Origin: Collinsella aerofaciens | GTDB lineage: Bacteria > Actinomycetota > Coriobacteriia > Coriobacteriales > Coriobacteriaceae | DNA: 37,704 nucleotides | Direction: 5' to 3' | Assembly: GCF_015554145.1 (NCBI RefSeq) | Contig: NZ_JADNHZ010000025.1 | Coordinates: 1 to 37,704, forward strand | Part shown: piece by piece, positions 7,863-16,243 of the stretch | Layout of the letters: each line of letters begins with the position of its first letter | Numbering within the stretch: the stretch's first letter is position 1 | Program-made: the position numbers and the translations under genes | Notes under the pieces: model-generated | The model's input: the letters and a program-made list of their open reading frames with translations, nothing else | What the model was told of the DNA's origin: nothing | The model's database searches: none

Positions 7863-8849
7863 CTACTCGTCGTCTCCGTCGTTGGGGTCGCCCTTGAGGG
7901 TGTTGATGTCCAGGTACTCGTCATCGTTCTCTTTTTGCTGGGTCTCCGACTCCGCTTGGGTGGGGCCGGAGAACAGACGGAATCCCTCAAACGCAATGAC
8001 GCCGAGCAGGGCAATGACAATGGCGATAAAGGCAACCTTGACTGCCTGCGGAAATTCCGAGAAATGCAGTGCCTTTTCCTCGGCGTAATAATCGGCGAAG
8101 CGCTCTTCGCCCGTGCTTTTGGTATACGCCGGCGCGGACGCGGCCTCCGGGTCATATTCCGGTGCAGGCGTGGCAGCGTACGGATCGTTGAGATAATCGC
8201 TCGATGCGGTGCCATAATCCTCGGTCTCGATGCGATCGGTGCCAGCATAGCCATCGGAATAATCGGAATATGCCGCACCGCCCTCATAGTCCGCGGCGCT
8301 CGTGTTGGCGGCAAAAAGCGGGTTAACTGGAACGTCGAGCGCCGGCATGCCGGTAGAGGTCTCATCCAGATCGGCTGCAGCCCAGGAATCGTAGGCAACC
8401 TGATGGGCAACGGGCTCATCGAGCCTTGTGACCGGAGACTTGCGTGCCGCAGGAACAGGCAACTGCTGGGCGCTGTACATAACGGTGCTGTCGGCCGATT
8501 TGTTCCGCGTCGCCGCAGCGAGAAATGCCGCCGTCTCGGACGGGTCGCTTGCGGGGCGGGGAGTGGGCGTGGGCGCCGAAATGGGTGCGGGCGTAGACGC
8601 GGGCGTCGAAACAGGCGGCTGCGCAGGAGTCGGCGCAGATGCGGGCTTAGGCGCAAGTGCGGAATTGGGGCTTGACGGGCGAACCCCACCGCCCATGAGT
8701 TCGTCGGCGGTCCACGGGCGATCATCCATCACGTCGTCAAGGCTCAGCGAAAACAGGTCGTCTTCACCCTCATCGAACATGCGGTGCACATGTCCACCAA
8801 TTGCCGGAATCAATCCGCGACCGGTGCATGATGCCTTGCTCAACGCCAT
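7863..8849 (-). CDS. Single-pass membrane protein with Pro/Ala-rich linker, unknown function
   Basis: The 328-residue product starts at the ATG ending at 8849, with AAAGGGTGG upstream. The N-terminal part contains a short acidic segment (FDEGEDDLFSLSLDDVMDD). A long low-complexity linker rich in Ala, Pro, Thr and Ser follows, then a stretch rich in Tyr, Asp and Ser. One strong transmembrane helix (VAFIAIVIALLGVIAF) lies at about residues 276-291. The tail is short and acidic, containing DDEYLDINTL. With no N-terminal signal, the long part is probably cytoplasmic, or the protein is tail-anchored; topology is inferred. It lies 123 bases downstream of the regulator gene on the same strand and is convergent with the ATPase. 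It is not recognised as a named family. Confidence 0.7.
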   Translation of the reverse strand: MALSKASCTGRGLIPAIGGHVHRMFDEGEDDLFSLSLDDVMDDRPWTADELMGGGVRPSSPNSALAPKPASAPTPAQPPVSTPASTPAPISAPTPTPRPASDPSETAAFLAAATRNKSADSTVMYSAQQLPVPAARKSPVTRLDEPVAHQVAYDSWAAADLDETSTGMPALDVPVNPLFAANTSAADYEGGAAYSDYSDGYAGTDRIETEDYGTASSDYLNDPYAATPAPEYDPEAASAPAYTKSTGEERFADYYAEEKALHFSEFPQAVKVAFIAIVIALLGVIAFEGFRLFSGPTQAESETQQKENDDEYLDINTLKGDPNDGDDE

Positions 8850-8972
8850 TCTGTTCCACCCTTTCGAAATACTAATGACATCGATTATATGGAACTTTCC
8901 AAGCGGCTCGGTCTTGGATTCATGCTCTCCAGAACTCGCGCCCAAAAGGGGAGGGGCAATCTGGGCGAGTGC

Positions 8973-9626
8973 CTACTTGTCGTCGGCCGCCGCCTTGGCC
9001 TCATTGAGGTAGCTATAGAAGCTGTACTTGGAGATGCCAAAGAACTCGCAGGCGCGCTCGCTCGACTTGGAAATGAGGAAGGCGCCGCGACGGTCGAGGT
9101 AGCCAATGGCACGAATGCGCTCATCTTTGGTCATGAGCGCCGCGGGCTTGCCCACAAACTGCTCGCACTCGTGCAGCAGGTCCTCGAGCAAGTCGCCGAT
9201 GTTCTTGGTAATGGGCTCGGGCTCGGTGTAGCCCGTGCCGCCGGTGCCGGTAAAGGCGTCGAGCGAACGCTCAAAAGCCTTCATAAGCGTAATGTCAAAG
9301 TTGATGCCCAAAATGCCGACGGGCTTGCCCTCATCGTTGCGGATAAAGATGGTCGAGGACTTGAGCAGCTTGCCATCGGTGGTTTTAGTGAGGTACGGCT
9401 CGCGGTCGTGTACGTCGGTGGTGCCCTCGTGCATGGACTCAAACACGATATGGCTGGGGCCGTCACCCAGTTTGCGCCCGCTGACGTGGCCGTTTTCGAT
9501 CACTACGATGGAGTGGTCCACGTCCTCGGTCTCCAGATCGTGGACGACGACTTCGCAGTTGGGACCAAATTGGAGCGCCAGACCGTGTGCGAGGCGCTTG
9601 TAAAACTCAATCTGTGCGGGGGTCAT
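8973..9626 (-). CDS. YheO/DauR-like PAS-HTH transcriptional regulator
   Basis: The 217-residue protein has an N-terminal YheO-type PAS domain (roughly residues 5-115; motifs EVVVHDLE, GILGINFDI) and a C-terminal HTH_22-type DNA-binding domain ending in ACEFFGISKYSFYSYLNEAK. Members such as E. coli DauR regulate amino-acid or nucleoside catabolic genes. The chosen start is the ATG ending at 9626 because AGGAAGG lies just upstream; an upstream ATG adds ten residues without a site. It diverges from dpaL (9904) across 277 bases containing palindromes, so it is the best candidate local regulator of the ygeX-ygeY-ygeW operon. The ligand is unknown, and a purine breakdown intermediate is only a guess. 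Confidence 0.85.
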   Translation of the reverse strand: MTPAQIEFYKRLAHGLALQFGPNCEVVVHDLETEDVDHSIVVIENGHVSGRKLGDGPSHIVFESMHEGTTDVHDREPYLTKTTDGKLLKSSTIFIRNDEGKPVGILGINFDITLMKAFERSLDAFTGTGGTGYTEPEPITKNIGDLLEDLLHECEQFVGKPAALMTKDERIRAIGYLDRRGAFLISKSSERACEFFGISKYSFYSYLNEAKAAADDK

Positions 9627-9745
9627 GGGTGCCTTCCTAAAAATTAGTTTGGGCACACTTTGCCATAAACCCCACTTGTTCGCAAATAACGAAATCGTCG
9701 CTGTGTTATGTGACCGTTCGGCGGCGAAAAGGTACCGATTACGGC

Positions 9746-9813
9746 AACAAACAATTTGTTAGGTTTTCCAATCAAAAAGTGTGATAGAACAGTGCTAACA
9801 AACTTTTTGTTTG
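9746..9813. promoter_or_regulatory. Palindromes in the regulator-dpaL intergenic region
   Basis: AACAAA-CAA-TTTGTT (9746-9760) and CAAAC-TTTTT-GTTTG (9799-9813) are two short palindromes. TTTGTTAG (9755-9762 region) and CTAACAAA (9795-9802) also form an inverted pair between them. The related AACAAA words and their placement between divergent regulator and enzyme genes suggest operator sites for the YheO-like regulator. No confident -35/-10 pair was assigned. Confidence 0.45.
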
Positions 9814-9903
9814 GCATCCACATAAAAGTTCAGCCGTGTGAATGGGATCGGGCTGAAACGCGTATGCGGGGGCCGGCAAGAGAGAACTTAAGGAGTTCAC
9901 CGT

Positions 9904-11118
9904 ATGGCCGATAAGATCCAGTGGGCGGGCAACACGATGCCCAAGAGCGATGACAAGCACTTGGGAATCATGAGCCTCGACCACGTGAAGAAGGCCCGCG
10001 CCTTCCACCAGTCGTTCCCCCAGTACACCGTCACTCCGCTTGCCCGCCTGGATGGCCAGGCCGCGCGCCTGGGCCTGTCCAACCTGTGCGTTAAGGACGA
10101 GAGCTATCGCTTTGGCCTCAACGCCTTTAAGGTCCTGGGCGGTTCGTTTGCCATGGCCAACTACATTGCCGACGAGACCGGCAAGGACGTTGCCGAGTGC
10201 ACCTTCGATTACCTGACCTCCGATCAGCTTGCCAAGGACTTTGGCCAGGCCACCTTCTTTACCGCCACCGACGGCAACCATGGCCGCGGCGTGGCATGGG
10301 CTGCCAACAAGCTGGGCCAGAAGGCCGTCGTGCACATGCCCAAGGGTTCCACCAAGCCCCGCTTTGATAACATCGCCGCCGAGGGCGCCACGGTGACCAT
10401 CGAAGAGGTCAACTACGACGAGTGCGTGCGCATGGCCGCCGCCGAGGCTGACGCCTGCGAGCGCGGCGTCATCGTTCAGGACACCGCCTGGGAGGGCTAC
10501 GAGAAGATCCCGTCTTGGATCATGGAGGGCTACGGCACCATGGCTTCCGAGGCTGCCGAGCAGCTGCGCGAGATGGCCATCAACCGCCCGACGCACGTGT
10601 TTGTCCAGGCTGGCGTGGGTTCGCTCGCCGGCGCCGTGGTGGGCTACTTCACCAACCTGTATCCCGATAACCCGCCCACCTTCGTCGTGGTCGAGTGCGC
10701 GCCTGCCGCCTGCCTGTACAAGGGCGCTGCCGCCGGCGACGGCGACCCGCGCATCGTGGACGGCGACATGCCCTCCATCATGGCCGGCCTGTGCTGCGGC
10801 GAGCCCAACATTCTGGGCTGGGATATCCTGCGCAACCACACCACCGCCTTCGTGTCCTGCCCCGACTGGGTCACCGCTCGCGGCATGCGCGCTCTGGGCG
10901 CTCCCGAGAAGGGCGACCCGCGCGTCATCTCTGGCGAGTCCGGCGCTGTGACCACCGGTCTGGTCGAGACCCTCATGCTCGATCCCGAGTACGCCGAGCT
11001 CAAGGAACTCATCGGCCTGGACAAGACGAGCTCCGTGCTCTGCTTCTCCACCGAGGGCGACACCGATCCGGATCAGTATCGCCGCATCGTCTGGGAAGGC
11101 GAATACCCCACTTGCTAA
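9904..11118 (+). CDS. dpaL: Diaminopropionate ammonia-lyase (YgeX/DpaL)
   Basis: The 404-residue PLP enzyme of the tryptophan-synthase-beta fold converts 2,3-diaminopropionate to pyruvate and ammonia. The PLP lysine lies in NAFKVLGG (K76), preceded by KDESYRFGL. ATDGNHGRGVAW is the Asn/Gly substrate or phosphate loop, and the C-terminal STEGDTDPDQYR is typical. Length fits the family (about 400). TAAGGAG precedes the ATG. It is the first gene of an apparent dpaL-ygeY-ygeW operon. In gut bacteria this gene set takes part in anaerobic urate/purine degradation, where diaminopropionate is a proposed late intermediate. A small GGCGGAG/CTCCGCC hairpin follows the stop. Confidence 0.92.
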   Translation: MADKIQWAGNTMPKSDDKHLGIMSLDHVKKARAFHQSFPQYTVTPLARLDGQAARLGLSNLCVKDESYRFGLNAFKVLGGSFAMANYIADETGKDVAECTFDYLTSDQLAKDFGQATFFTATDGNHGRGVAWAANKLGQKAVVHMPKGSTKPRFDNIAAEGATVTIEEVNYDECVRMAAAEADACERGVIVQDTAWEGYEKIPSWIMEGYGTMASEAAEQLREMAINRPTHVFVQAGVGSLAGAVVGYFTNLYPDNPPTFVVVECAPAACLYKGAAAGDGDPRIVDGDMPSIMAGLCCGEPNILGWDILRNHTTAFVSCPDWVTARGMRALGAPEKGDPRVISGESGAVTTGLVETLMLDPEYAELKELIGLDKTSSVLCFSTEGDTDPDQYRRIVWEGEYPTC

Positions 11119-11123
11119 TACTG

Positions 11124-11150
11124 GGCGGAGTAAATAGGTATCGCTCCGCC
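11124..11150 (+). other. Intercistronic hairpin dpaL-ygeY
   Basis: GGCGGAG (11124-11130) pairs with CTCCGCC (11144-11150) around a 13-base loop, directly after the dpaL stop. There is no T run, so it is more likely an mRNA stability or processing element than a terminator. Confidence 0.5.
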
Positions 11151-11190
11151 ACCCCACAGGTAGATTCCTTCGTTTGAAAGGTTATGAACA

Positions 11191-12576
11191 ATGGCTAAAG
11201 AACTCGATTTCGACGCTATCAAGGCTGCCGCTGAGTCCCATCGTGCTGATATGACTCGCTTCCTGCGCGCCATGATCTCTCACCCCTCTGAGTCCTGCGA
11301 GGAGGGTGAGGTTGTTGCCTGCATCAAGGCCGAGATGGAGAGCCTTGGCTATGACGAGGTCAAGGTCGACGGCCTGGGCAACGTTATGGGCTTTATGGGC
11401 GAGGGCGACAAGATCATCGCCATCGACTCCCACATCGACACCGTCGGTATCGGCAACATCGAGAACTGGGACGCCGATCCCTATGAGGGCTACGAGACCG
11501 ACGAGATCATCTACGGCCGCGGCGGCTCCGACCAGGAGGGTGGCATGGCTTCTGCTACCTACGCTGCCAAGATGATGAAGGACATGGGCCTCATCCCCGA
11601 GGGCTACAAGATCATGGTCGTCGGCACCGTCCAGGAAGAGGACTGCGACGGCATGTGCTGGCAGTACATCTACAACAAGGACGGCATTAAGCCCGAGTTC
11701 GTCATTTCCACCGAGCCCACCGACGGCGGCATCTATCGCGGTCACCGCGGCCGCATGGAGATCCGCGTCGACGTTCACGGCACCTCCTGCCACGGCTCCG
11801 CTCCCGACCGCGGCGACAACGCCATTTACAAGATGGCCGACATCATCGCCGACGTCCGCGCCCTCAACAACAACGGCTGCGACGAGTCGACCGACATCAA
11901 GGGCCTCGTCAAGATGCTCGACCCCAAGTACAACCCCGAGCACTTCGAGGATGCCCGCTTCCTGGGCCGCGGCACCTGCACCGTCAGCCAGATCTTCTAC
12001 ACCAGCCCCAGCCGCTGCGCTGTCGCTGACTCCTGCGCCATCTCCATCGACCGTCGCATGACCGCCGGCGAGACCTGGGAGTCCTGCCTGGACGAGATCC
12101 GCAACCTGCCGGCCGCCAAGAAGTACGGCGACGACGTGAAGGTCTCCATGTACATGTACGACCGTCCGTCCTGGACCGGCGAGGTTTACGAGACCGAGGC
12201 TTACTTCCCCACGTGGATCAACAAGGAGACCGCTCCGCACGTCAAGGCCCTCGTCGACGCCCACAAGGCCATGTTCGGTGACGAGCGCATCGGCTGCGAG
12301 CCCAGCATGGACAAGCGCACCGGTCGTCCGCTGTGCGACAAGTGGACCTTCTCCACGAACTGCGTTTCCATCCAGGGCCGCTATGGCATCCCCTGCGTCG
12401 GCTTCGGCCCGGGTGCCGAGTCTCAGGCTCACGCCCCCAACGAGGTCACCTACAAGGACGACCTGGTCACCGCTGCCGCCATGTATGTGGCTGCCCTGAA
12501 CCTCTACGATCCGAGCCAGGCCGATGGCGACGCCACCGTGTTCCGCGCCGGTCTGACCAACAACAAGATCGATTAG
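11191..12576 (+). CDS. ygeY: YgeY family M20-type hydrolase
   Basis: The 461-residue protein is of the M20 metallopeptidase/deacylase family. Metal-binding motifs are visible: DSHIDTVG (His/Asp ligand motif), [10 protein letters not shown] (bridging Asp with following residues) and EEDCDG (general base Glu pair). [13 protein letters not shown] is the dimerisation or active-site histidine region. Length fits YgeY. GAAAGG is located before the ATG. The gene sits between dpaL and ygeW, as in the gut purine-degradation gene set. There it is thought to act on an N-carbamoyl or amino-acid-like intermediate that feeds DpaL; the exact substrate is not shown by sequence. Confidence 0.9.
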   Translation: MAKELDFDAIKAAAESHRADMTRFLRAMISHPSESCEEGEVVACIKAEMESLGYDEVKVDGLGNVMGFMGEGDKIIAIDSHIDTVGIGNIENWDADPYEGYETDEIIYGRGGSDQEGGMASATYAAKMMKDMGLIPEGYKIMVVGTVQEEDCDGMCWQYIYNKDGIKPEFVISTEPTDGGIYRGHRGRMEIRVDVHGTSCHGSAPDRGDNAIYKMADIIADVRALNNNGCDESTDIKGLVKMLDPKYNPEHFEDARFLGRGTCTVSQIFYTSPSRCAVADSCAISIDRRMTAGETWESCLDEIRNLPAAKKYGDDVKVSMYMYDRPSWTGEVYETEAYFPTWINKETAPHVKALVDAHKAMFGDERIGCEPSMDKRTGRPLCDKWTFSTNCVSIQGRYGIPCVGFGPGAESQAHAPNEVTYKDDLVTAAAMYVAALNLYDPSQADGDATVFRAGLTNNKID

Positions 12577-12623
12577 TCCCATTCCTCGATCTTGTTGAGC
12601 CGGGGACATCTCGTGTCCCCGGC
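12561..12623 (+). other. Two back-to-back hairpins at the ygeY 3' end
   Basis: CAACAAGATCGA (12561-12572) pairs exactly with 12586-12597 (12 bp, 13-base loop spanning the ygeY stop). One base later GCCGGGGACA (12599-12608) pairs exactly with TGTCCCCGGC (12614-12623) around a 5-base loop. Neither is followed by a T run. They probably protect or process the upstream mRNA and may lower read-through into ygeW. Confidence 0.7.
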
Positions 12624-12631
12624 ACCCCCTG

Positions 12632-12659
12632 TTGACTTGGGGCCCGTGGTCGTTATCTC
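12632..12659 (+). promoter_or_regulatory. Possible ygeW internal promoter
   Basis: TTGACT (12632-12637) is followed after about 16 bases by TATCTC (12654-12659), 118 bases before the ygeW start. The -10 match is weak. A promoter here would explain the 200-base gap and hairpins between ygeY and ygeW. Confidence 0.3.
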
Positions 12660-12777
12660 CCATGCTTCCTCAACGGTAGCGGGTCCTCGTCATAGTGCTC
12701 TGCATGTTCTAGCCACACGCGCATGCCGGAGCGCATCTACTCATTGCGATCGTTTCATCTTTGGAAAGGATATTTAC

Positions 12778-13980
12778 ATGGACGCCAAGTTTACCGAGCT
12801 CGTCGAGCAGCTGAACGGCCTCGATTTTAAGGGTATGTACGGCAGCGACTTCCTGCACACCTGGGATAAGACCACCGATGAGCTCAAGGCGCTCTACATC
12901 GTCGCCGACGCCCTGCGCCAGCTGCGCGAGAACAACGTCTCTCCCAAGATCTTCGACTCGGGTCTGGCCGTCTCCCTATTCCGCGACAACTCCACCCGTA
13001 CGCGTTTCTCCTTCTCTAAGGCCGCCAACCTGCTCGGCCTTGAGCTGCAGGACCTGGACGAGAAGAAGTCCCAGATCGCTCACGGCGAGACCGTCCGCGA
13101 GACCGCTACCATGATCTCCTTCATGGCCGACGTCATCGGCATCCGCGACGACATGTACATCGGCAAGGGCGACGCCTACATGGCCGAGGTCTCCGAGTCT
13201 GTCCAGCAGGCTTACGAGGACGGCGTTCTGGATCACCGTCCCACGCTCATCTCCCTGCAGTCCGACTCCGATCATCCCACGCAGTCCTCTGCCGACATGC
13301 TCTACCTCATCAACGAGTTTGGCGGCCTTGAGAACCTCAAGGGCAAGAAGGTTGCCGTCACCTGGGCCTATTCGCCCTCTTACGGCAAGCCGCTGTCCTG
13401 CCCGCAGTCGCTGATCAGCCTGCTGCCCCGCTTTGGCATGGACGTCACCCTGGCCCACCCCGAGGGCTACGACCTCATGCCCGAGGTCGTTGAGCGCGCC
13501 AAGGGCTATGCCGCCGAGTCCGGCACCACCTTTAAGCAGGTCAACACCATGGCCGAGGCCTTCGAGGGCGCCGACATCGTAATCCCCAAGAGCTGGGCTC
13601 CGTTTGCCGCCATGGAGAAGCGTACCAACCTGTACGCCGAGGGCGACGACGCCGGTATCGCTGCGCTCGAGAAGGAGCTGCTCGCCCAGAACGCCACCCA
13701 TCAGGACTGGTGCTCCACGACCGCGCTCATGGAGAAGACTGCCAACGGCCAGGACACCATCTTTATGCACCCGCTGCCCGCCGACATCTCCGGTGTTTCT
13801 TGCGAGCACGGCGAGGTCAACGCCGACGTCTTCGACATGCACCGTGTGGGCATGTACAAGGAGGCCAGCTACAAGCCGTACGCCATCGCAGCCATGATGT
13901 TCCTGCAGAAGGTTGCCGATCCCGCCGCTACCCTCAAGGCCCTCGACGAGCGCAACACCGCCCGTTGGTTCCAGGCCTAA
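12778..13980 (+). CDS. ygeW: YgeW knotted carbamoyltransferase
   Basis: The 400-residue protein is of the aspartate/ornithine carbamoyltransferase superfamily, YgeW branch. The carbamoyl-phosphate motif is DNSTRTRFSF. Other marks are HPTQSSADMLYL and HPLPADISG, plus the long linker of the knotted group. The start is the ATG at 12778 behind GGAAAGGA; the frame is open further upstream but without a start site. The reaction in this group transfers or releases a carbamoyl group, and in purine degraders it probably works in the direction that yields carbamoyl phosphate for ATP formation. That direction is inference from context. It is the last gene before a strong terminator, so dpaL-ygeY-ygeW form one unit. 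Confidence 0.9.
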   Translation: MDAKFTELVEQLNGLDFKGMYGSDFLHTWDKTTDELKALYIVADALRQLRENNVSPKIFDSGLAVSLFRDNSTRTRFSFSKAANLLGLELQDLDEKKSQIAHGETVRETATMISFMADVIGIRDDMYIGKGDAYMAEVSESVQQAYEDGVLDHRPTLISLQSDSDHPTQSSADMLYLINEFGGLENLKGKKVAVTWAYSPSYGKPLSCPQSLISLLPRFGMDVTLAHPEGYDLMPEVVERAKGYAAESGTTFKQVNTMAEAFEGADIVIPKSWAPFAAMEKRTNLYAEGDDAGIAALEKELLAQNATHQDWCSTTALMEKTANGQDTIFMHPLPADISGVSCEHGEVNADVFDMHRVGMYKEASYKPYAIAAMMFLQKVADPAATLKALDERNTARWFQA

Positions 13981-14006
13981 AGCTGGGTTGAGGTAAGCCA
14001 TGTAAA

Positions 14007-14045
14007 GGGGGGGCGCTCTGCCAACCGGCGGGGTGCCCCTTTTTG
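14007..14045 (+). terminator. Rho-independent terminator after ygeW
   Basis: GGGGCGCTCTGCC pairs with GGCGGGGTGCCCC (with G-U pairs) around an AACC loop, followed by TTTTT ending at about 14044. It closes the dpaL-ygeY-ygeW operon. Confidence 0.85.
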
Positions 14046-14132
14046 CATCGTGGGCGTGCGGGATAAGCGCTTTCGATGTAGATGCCCCGCGACGCGAGTT
14101 ATGGGTACGATGGTTTCAGGGGAGGTATCGCC

Positions 14133-14747
14133 ATGAAACTTGGTTGCGTGATTATGGCTTCGGGCGAGGGCAAGCGATTTGGCTCTAACAAGATGCTCGC
14201 CGATATCTATGACGAGCCGCTGATTGCCCGGACCATTGATTCGGTTCCCCGGGGCTTTGACGTTGTGGTTTCGACGCGTTGGCCCGAGGTCGCTCGGATT
14301 TGCGAGGATAAGCATTGCCCGTGTGTGCTGCACGATGGCGAGCTGCGCAGCGAAAGCGTCCGTGCGGGGCTTTCGTGGGGAGTCGAACGCAACTGGAAAG
14401 GTTGCCTCTTTTTGCCGGGCGACCAGCCGCTCGTGAGTTCGGATTCTTTTGAGGCTATGGTTCGTGCATTTGACGAGCGTGGCCGCAAGCATCCGGTGCG
14501 CCTTGCGTGCAACGGTGAGCCTTCGAGCCCGGTGATCTTTCCGGCGGAACTGTTCGATGCACTTATGTGTCTTGAGGGTAAGGACGGCGGCGGTTCGATC
14601 CTCAAGGACCGTGCCGACGTGGTGCTGGTCGAGGCGCGTGCCTACGAGCTGTGGGACGTCGATACCGTCAAAGGACAGCGACGCATAACGGAGCATATCG
14701 CCGCCTGCTCGTATTTTGATCGCGTGGCCAACTGCATCAATCAATAA
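14133..14747 (+). CDS. MocA/YgfJ-like nucleotidyltransferase
   Basis: The 204-residue protein has the NTP-transferase fold of molybdenum cofactor cytidylyltransferase (MocA) and YgfJ. The N-terminal nucleotide loop MASGEGKRFGSNKML is clear, and FLPGDQPLVS carries the metal-binding Asp. EPSSPVIFP and GGGSIL match the family's substrate region. It would attach CMP to the molybdopterin cofactor used by molybdenum hydroxylases. The start is the ATG at 14133 with AGGGGAGG, not an upstream ATG at 14082. It is followed after 9 bases by the hydantoinase gene. Together with yqeB, yqeC and the xdhC-family gene it implies a molybdenum hydroxylase elsewhere in the genome. Confidence 0.85.
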   Translation: MKLGCVIMASGEGKRFGSNKMLADIYDEPLIARTIDSVPRGFDVVVSTRWPEVARICEDKHCPCVLHDGELRSESVRAGLSWGVERNWKGCLFLPGDQPLVSSDSFEAMVRAFDERGRKHPVRLACNGEPSSPVIFPAELFDALMCLEGKDGGGSILKDRADVVLVEARAYELWDVDTVKGQRRITEHIAACSYFDRVANCINQ

Positions 14748-14756
14748 GGAGCAATT

Positions 14757-16124
14757 ATGATCATCATCAAAAACGGCGCACTCGTGACGCCCCAAGGGCT
14801 TCGCCGCGCCGATCTTGCCATGGATGGCGATAAGATCGTACGGATTGCCGCGGCGATTGAGCCGGCCGAGGGCGATACCGTCGAGGATGCTGCGGGCTGC
14901 TGGGTGTTCCCGGGCTTTATCGATGGGCACACGCACATGCAGTGCTGGACCGGCATGGATTGGACAGCCGATAGCTTTGAGACCGGCACGCGCGCGGCTG
15001 CCTGCGGCGGCACGACGACCATTGTGGACTACGCGACGGCCGATCGCGGCGTGACCATGCCCGATGCCTTGGTCGAGTGGCATCATCGCGCCGACGGCAC
15101 CTGCACCGCCAACTATGCCTTCCATATGGCGCTTGCCGAGTGGAATGAGCGCAACCGCGCCGATCTTTTGGCCATGCGCGAGGCGGGCGTGTCGTCGTTT
15201 AAGACCTACTTTGCCTACGACCATCTGCGCCTGGACGATGCCGAGACGCTCGAGGTGCTGGAGGAGCTCAAGCGCGTGGGCGGTATCCTGTGCGTGCATT
15301 GCGAGAACGGCACGTTGGTCAACGCGCTGCAGAAGCGCGTGTTTGAGCAGGGTATCCACGGGCCCGAGGGTCATGCGCTCAGCCGTCCGGACGTGTGTGA
15401 GGCCGAGGCCGTGAGCCGCCTGCTGTATCTGGCGCACTTGGCCGGGGACGCTCCGGTCAACGTGGTGCACCTTTCGACCAAGCTGGGGCTCGAGGCCATT
15501 CGCGCTGCCAAAGCGCGCGGGCAGAAGAACATCTATGTCGAGACATGCCCTCAGTATCTGATGCTCGACGACACCTGCTATCTGGAGCAGGGCGAGGACG
15601 GCTTTGCGGGCGCCAAGTACGTGATGAGCCCGCCGCTGCGCCATGCCGGCGACCGTGCGGCACTGCGCGAGGCGCTTGTGGCCGGCGAGATCGATACGAT
15701 TGCGACCGACCACTGTAGCTTTAACCTGCACGGGCAAAAGGACCGCGGGCGCGACGACTTCCGCGCGATTCCCAACGGCGGACCCGGCGTGGAGCATCGC
15801 CCCGTCGCGATCGCTACGAGCTTTGAGGGACAGCTGGGTCCCGAGGATCTGTGCCGCCTGATGAGCGAGAACCCGGCGCGCGTCTTTGGCATGTATCCGC
15901 ACAAGGGCTGTCTTGCCGAGGGCGCCGATGCCGACGTGTGCGTGTGGGATCCCAAGGCGCGCTGGACGATTAGCGCCGCGACGCAGCATCAGGCCGTGGA
16001 CTACACGCCGCTCGAGGGCTTTGAGGCGCACGGCCGCGCCAAGGCCGTGTTTGTGAACGGCGTGCTGGCCGCGCGCGACGGCGAGCCCACCGGGGCCCAG
16101 CCCGGTCGCTACGTGCCCCGCTAG
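14757..16124 (+). CDS. hyuA: Dihydropyrimidinase/hydantoinase family amidohydrolase (HyuA-like)
   Basis: The 455-residue cyclic amidase has a two-metal amidohydrolase site. GFIDGHTHMQ gives the first two His ligands, SSFKTYFAY holds the carboxylated lysine, HCENG and NVVHLSTK supply the next His ligands, and IATDHCSF the catalytic Asp. Length is typical. Such enzymes open hydantoin or dihydropyrimidine rings; in gut purine-degradation clusters the equivalent gene (hyuA) acts on a ring-opened purine intermediate. AAGGAG is at good spacing to the ATG, and the gene is co-transcribed with the mocA-like gene upstream. Phenylhydantoinase or dihydropyrimidinase specificity cannot be separated from sequence alone. 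A 22-bp palindrome lies 27 bases after the stop. Confidence 0.88.
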   Translation: MIIIKNGALVTPQGLRRADLAMDGDKIVRIAAAIEPAEGDTVEDAAGCWVFPGFIDGHTHMQCWTGMDWTADSFETGTRAAACGGTTTIVDYATADRGVTMPDALVEWHHRADGTCTANYAFHMALAEWNERNRADLLAMREAGVSSFKTYFAYDHLRLDDAETLEVLEELKRVGGILCVHCENGTLVNALQKRVFEQGIHGPEGHALSRPDVCEAEAVSRLLYLAHLAGDAPVNVVHLSTKLGLEAIRAAKARGQKNIYVETCPQYLMLDDTCYLEQGEDGFAGAKYVMSPPLRHAGDRAALREALVAGEIDTIATDHCSFNLHGQKDRGRDDFRAIPNGGPGVEHRPVAIATSFEGQLGPEDLCRLMSENPARVFGMYPHKGCLAEGADADVCVWDPKARWTISAATQHQAVDYTPLEGFEAHGRAKAVFVNGVLAARDGEPTGAQPGRYVPR

Positions 16125-16151
16125 CAGGAAGATCACCGGATTTCCCTCCGC

Positions 16152-16218
16152 AGTTGCGGTGGAATAGTTCCTGTTTAGCCGCCAAATAGGCCGTTTCAGG
16201 AACTATTCCACCGCAACT
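16152..16218. repeat. Extragenic palindrome, copy A
   Basis: A perfect 22-bp inverted repeat: 16152-16173 (beginning AGTTGCGGTGGAATAG) is the exact reverse complement of 16197-16218, around a 23-base centre. It lies between hyuA and the convergent yqeC gene. Copy B at 18946-19012 shares the outer AGTTGCGGTG end and the same size but differs inward with mostly matching changes on both arms. Confidence 0.85.
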
Positions 16219-16243
16219 TATAGGCCTGCTGGGGCAGCGCCAG

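Noticed and set aside
9772-11157. Long minus-strand frames opposite dpaL, ygeY (11182-12663), ygeW and hyuA (13977-16136)
   Set aside because: They are mirror frames of well-identified genes in GC-rich sequence, with no recognisable motifs.
16130-16240. Palindrome A as a simple intrinsic terminator for hyuA
   Set aside because: No T run follows either arm, and a related copy elsewhere points to a repeat family instead.
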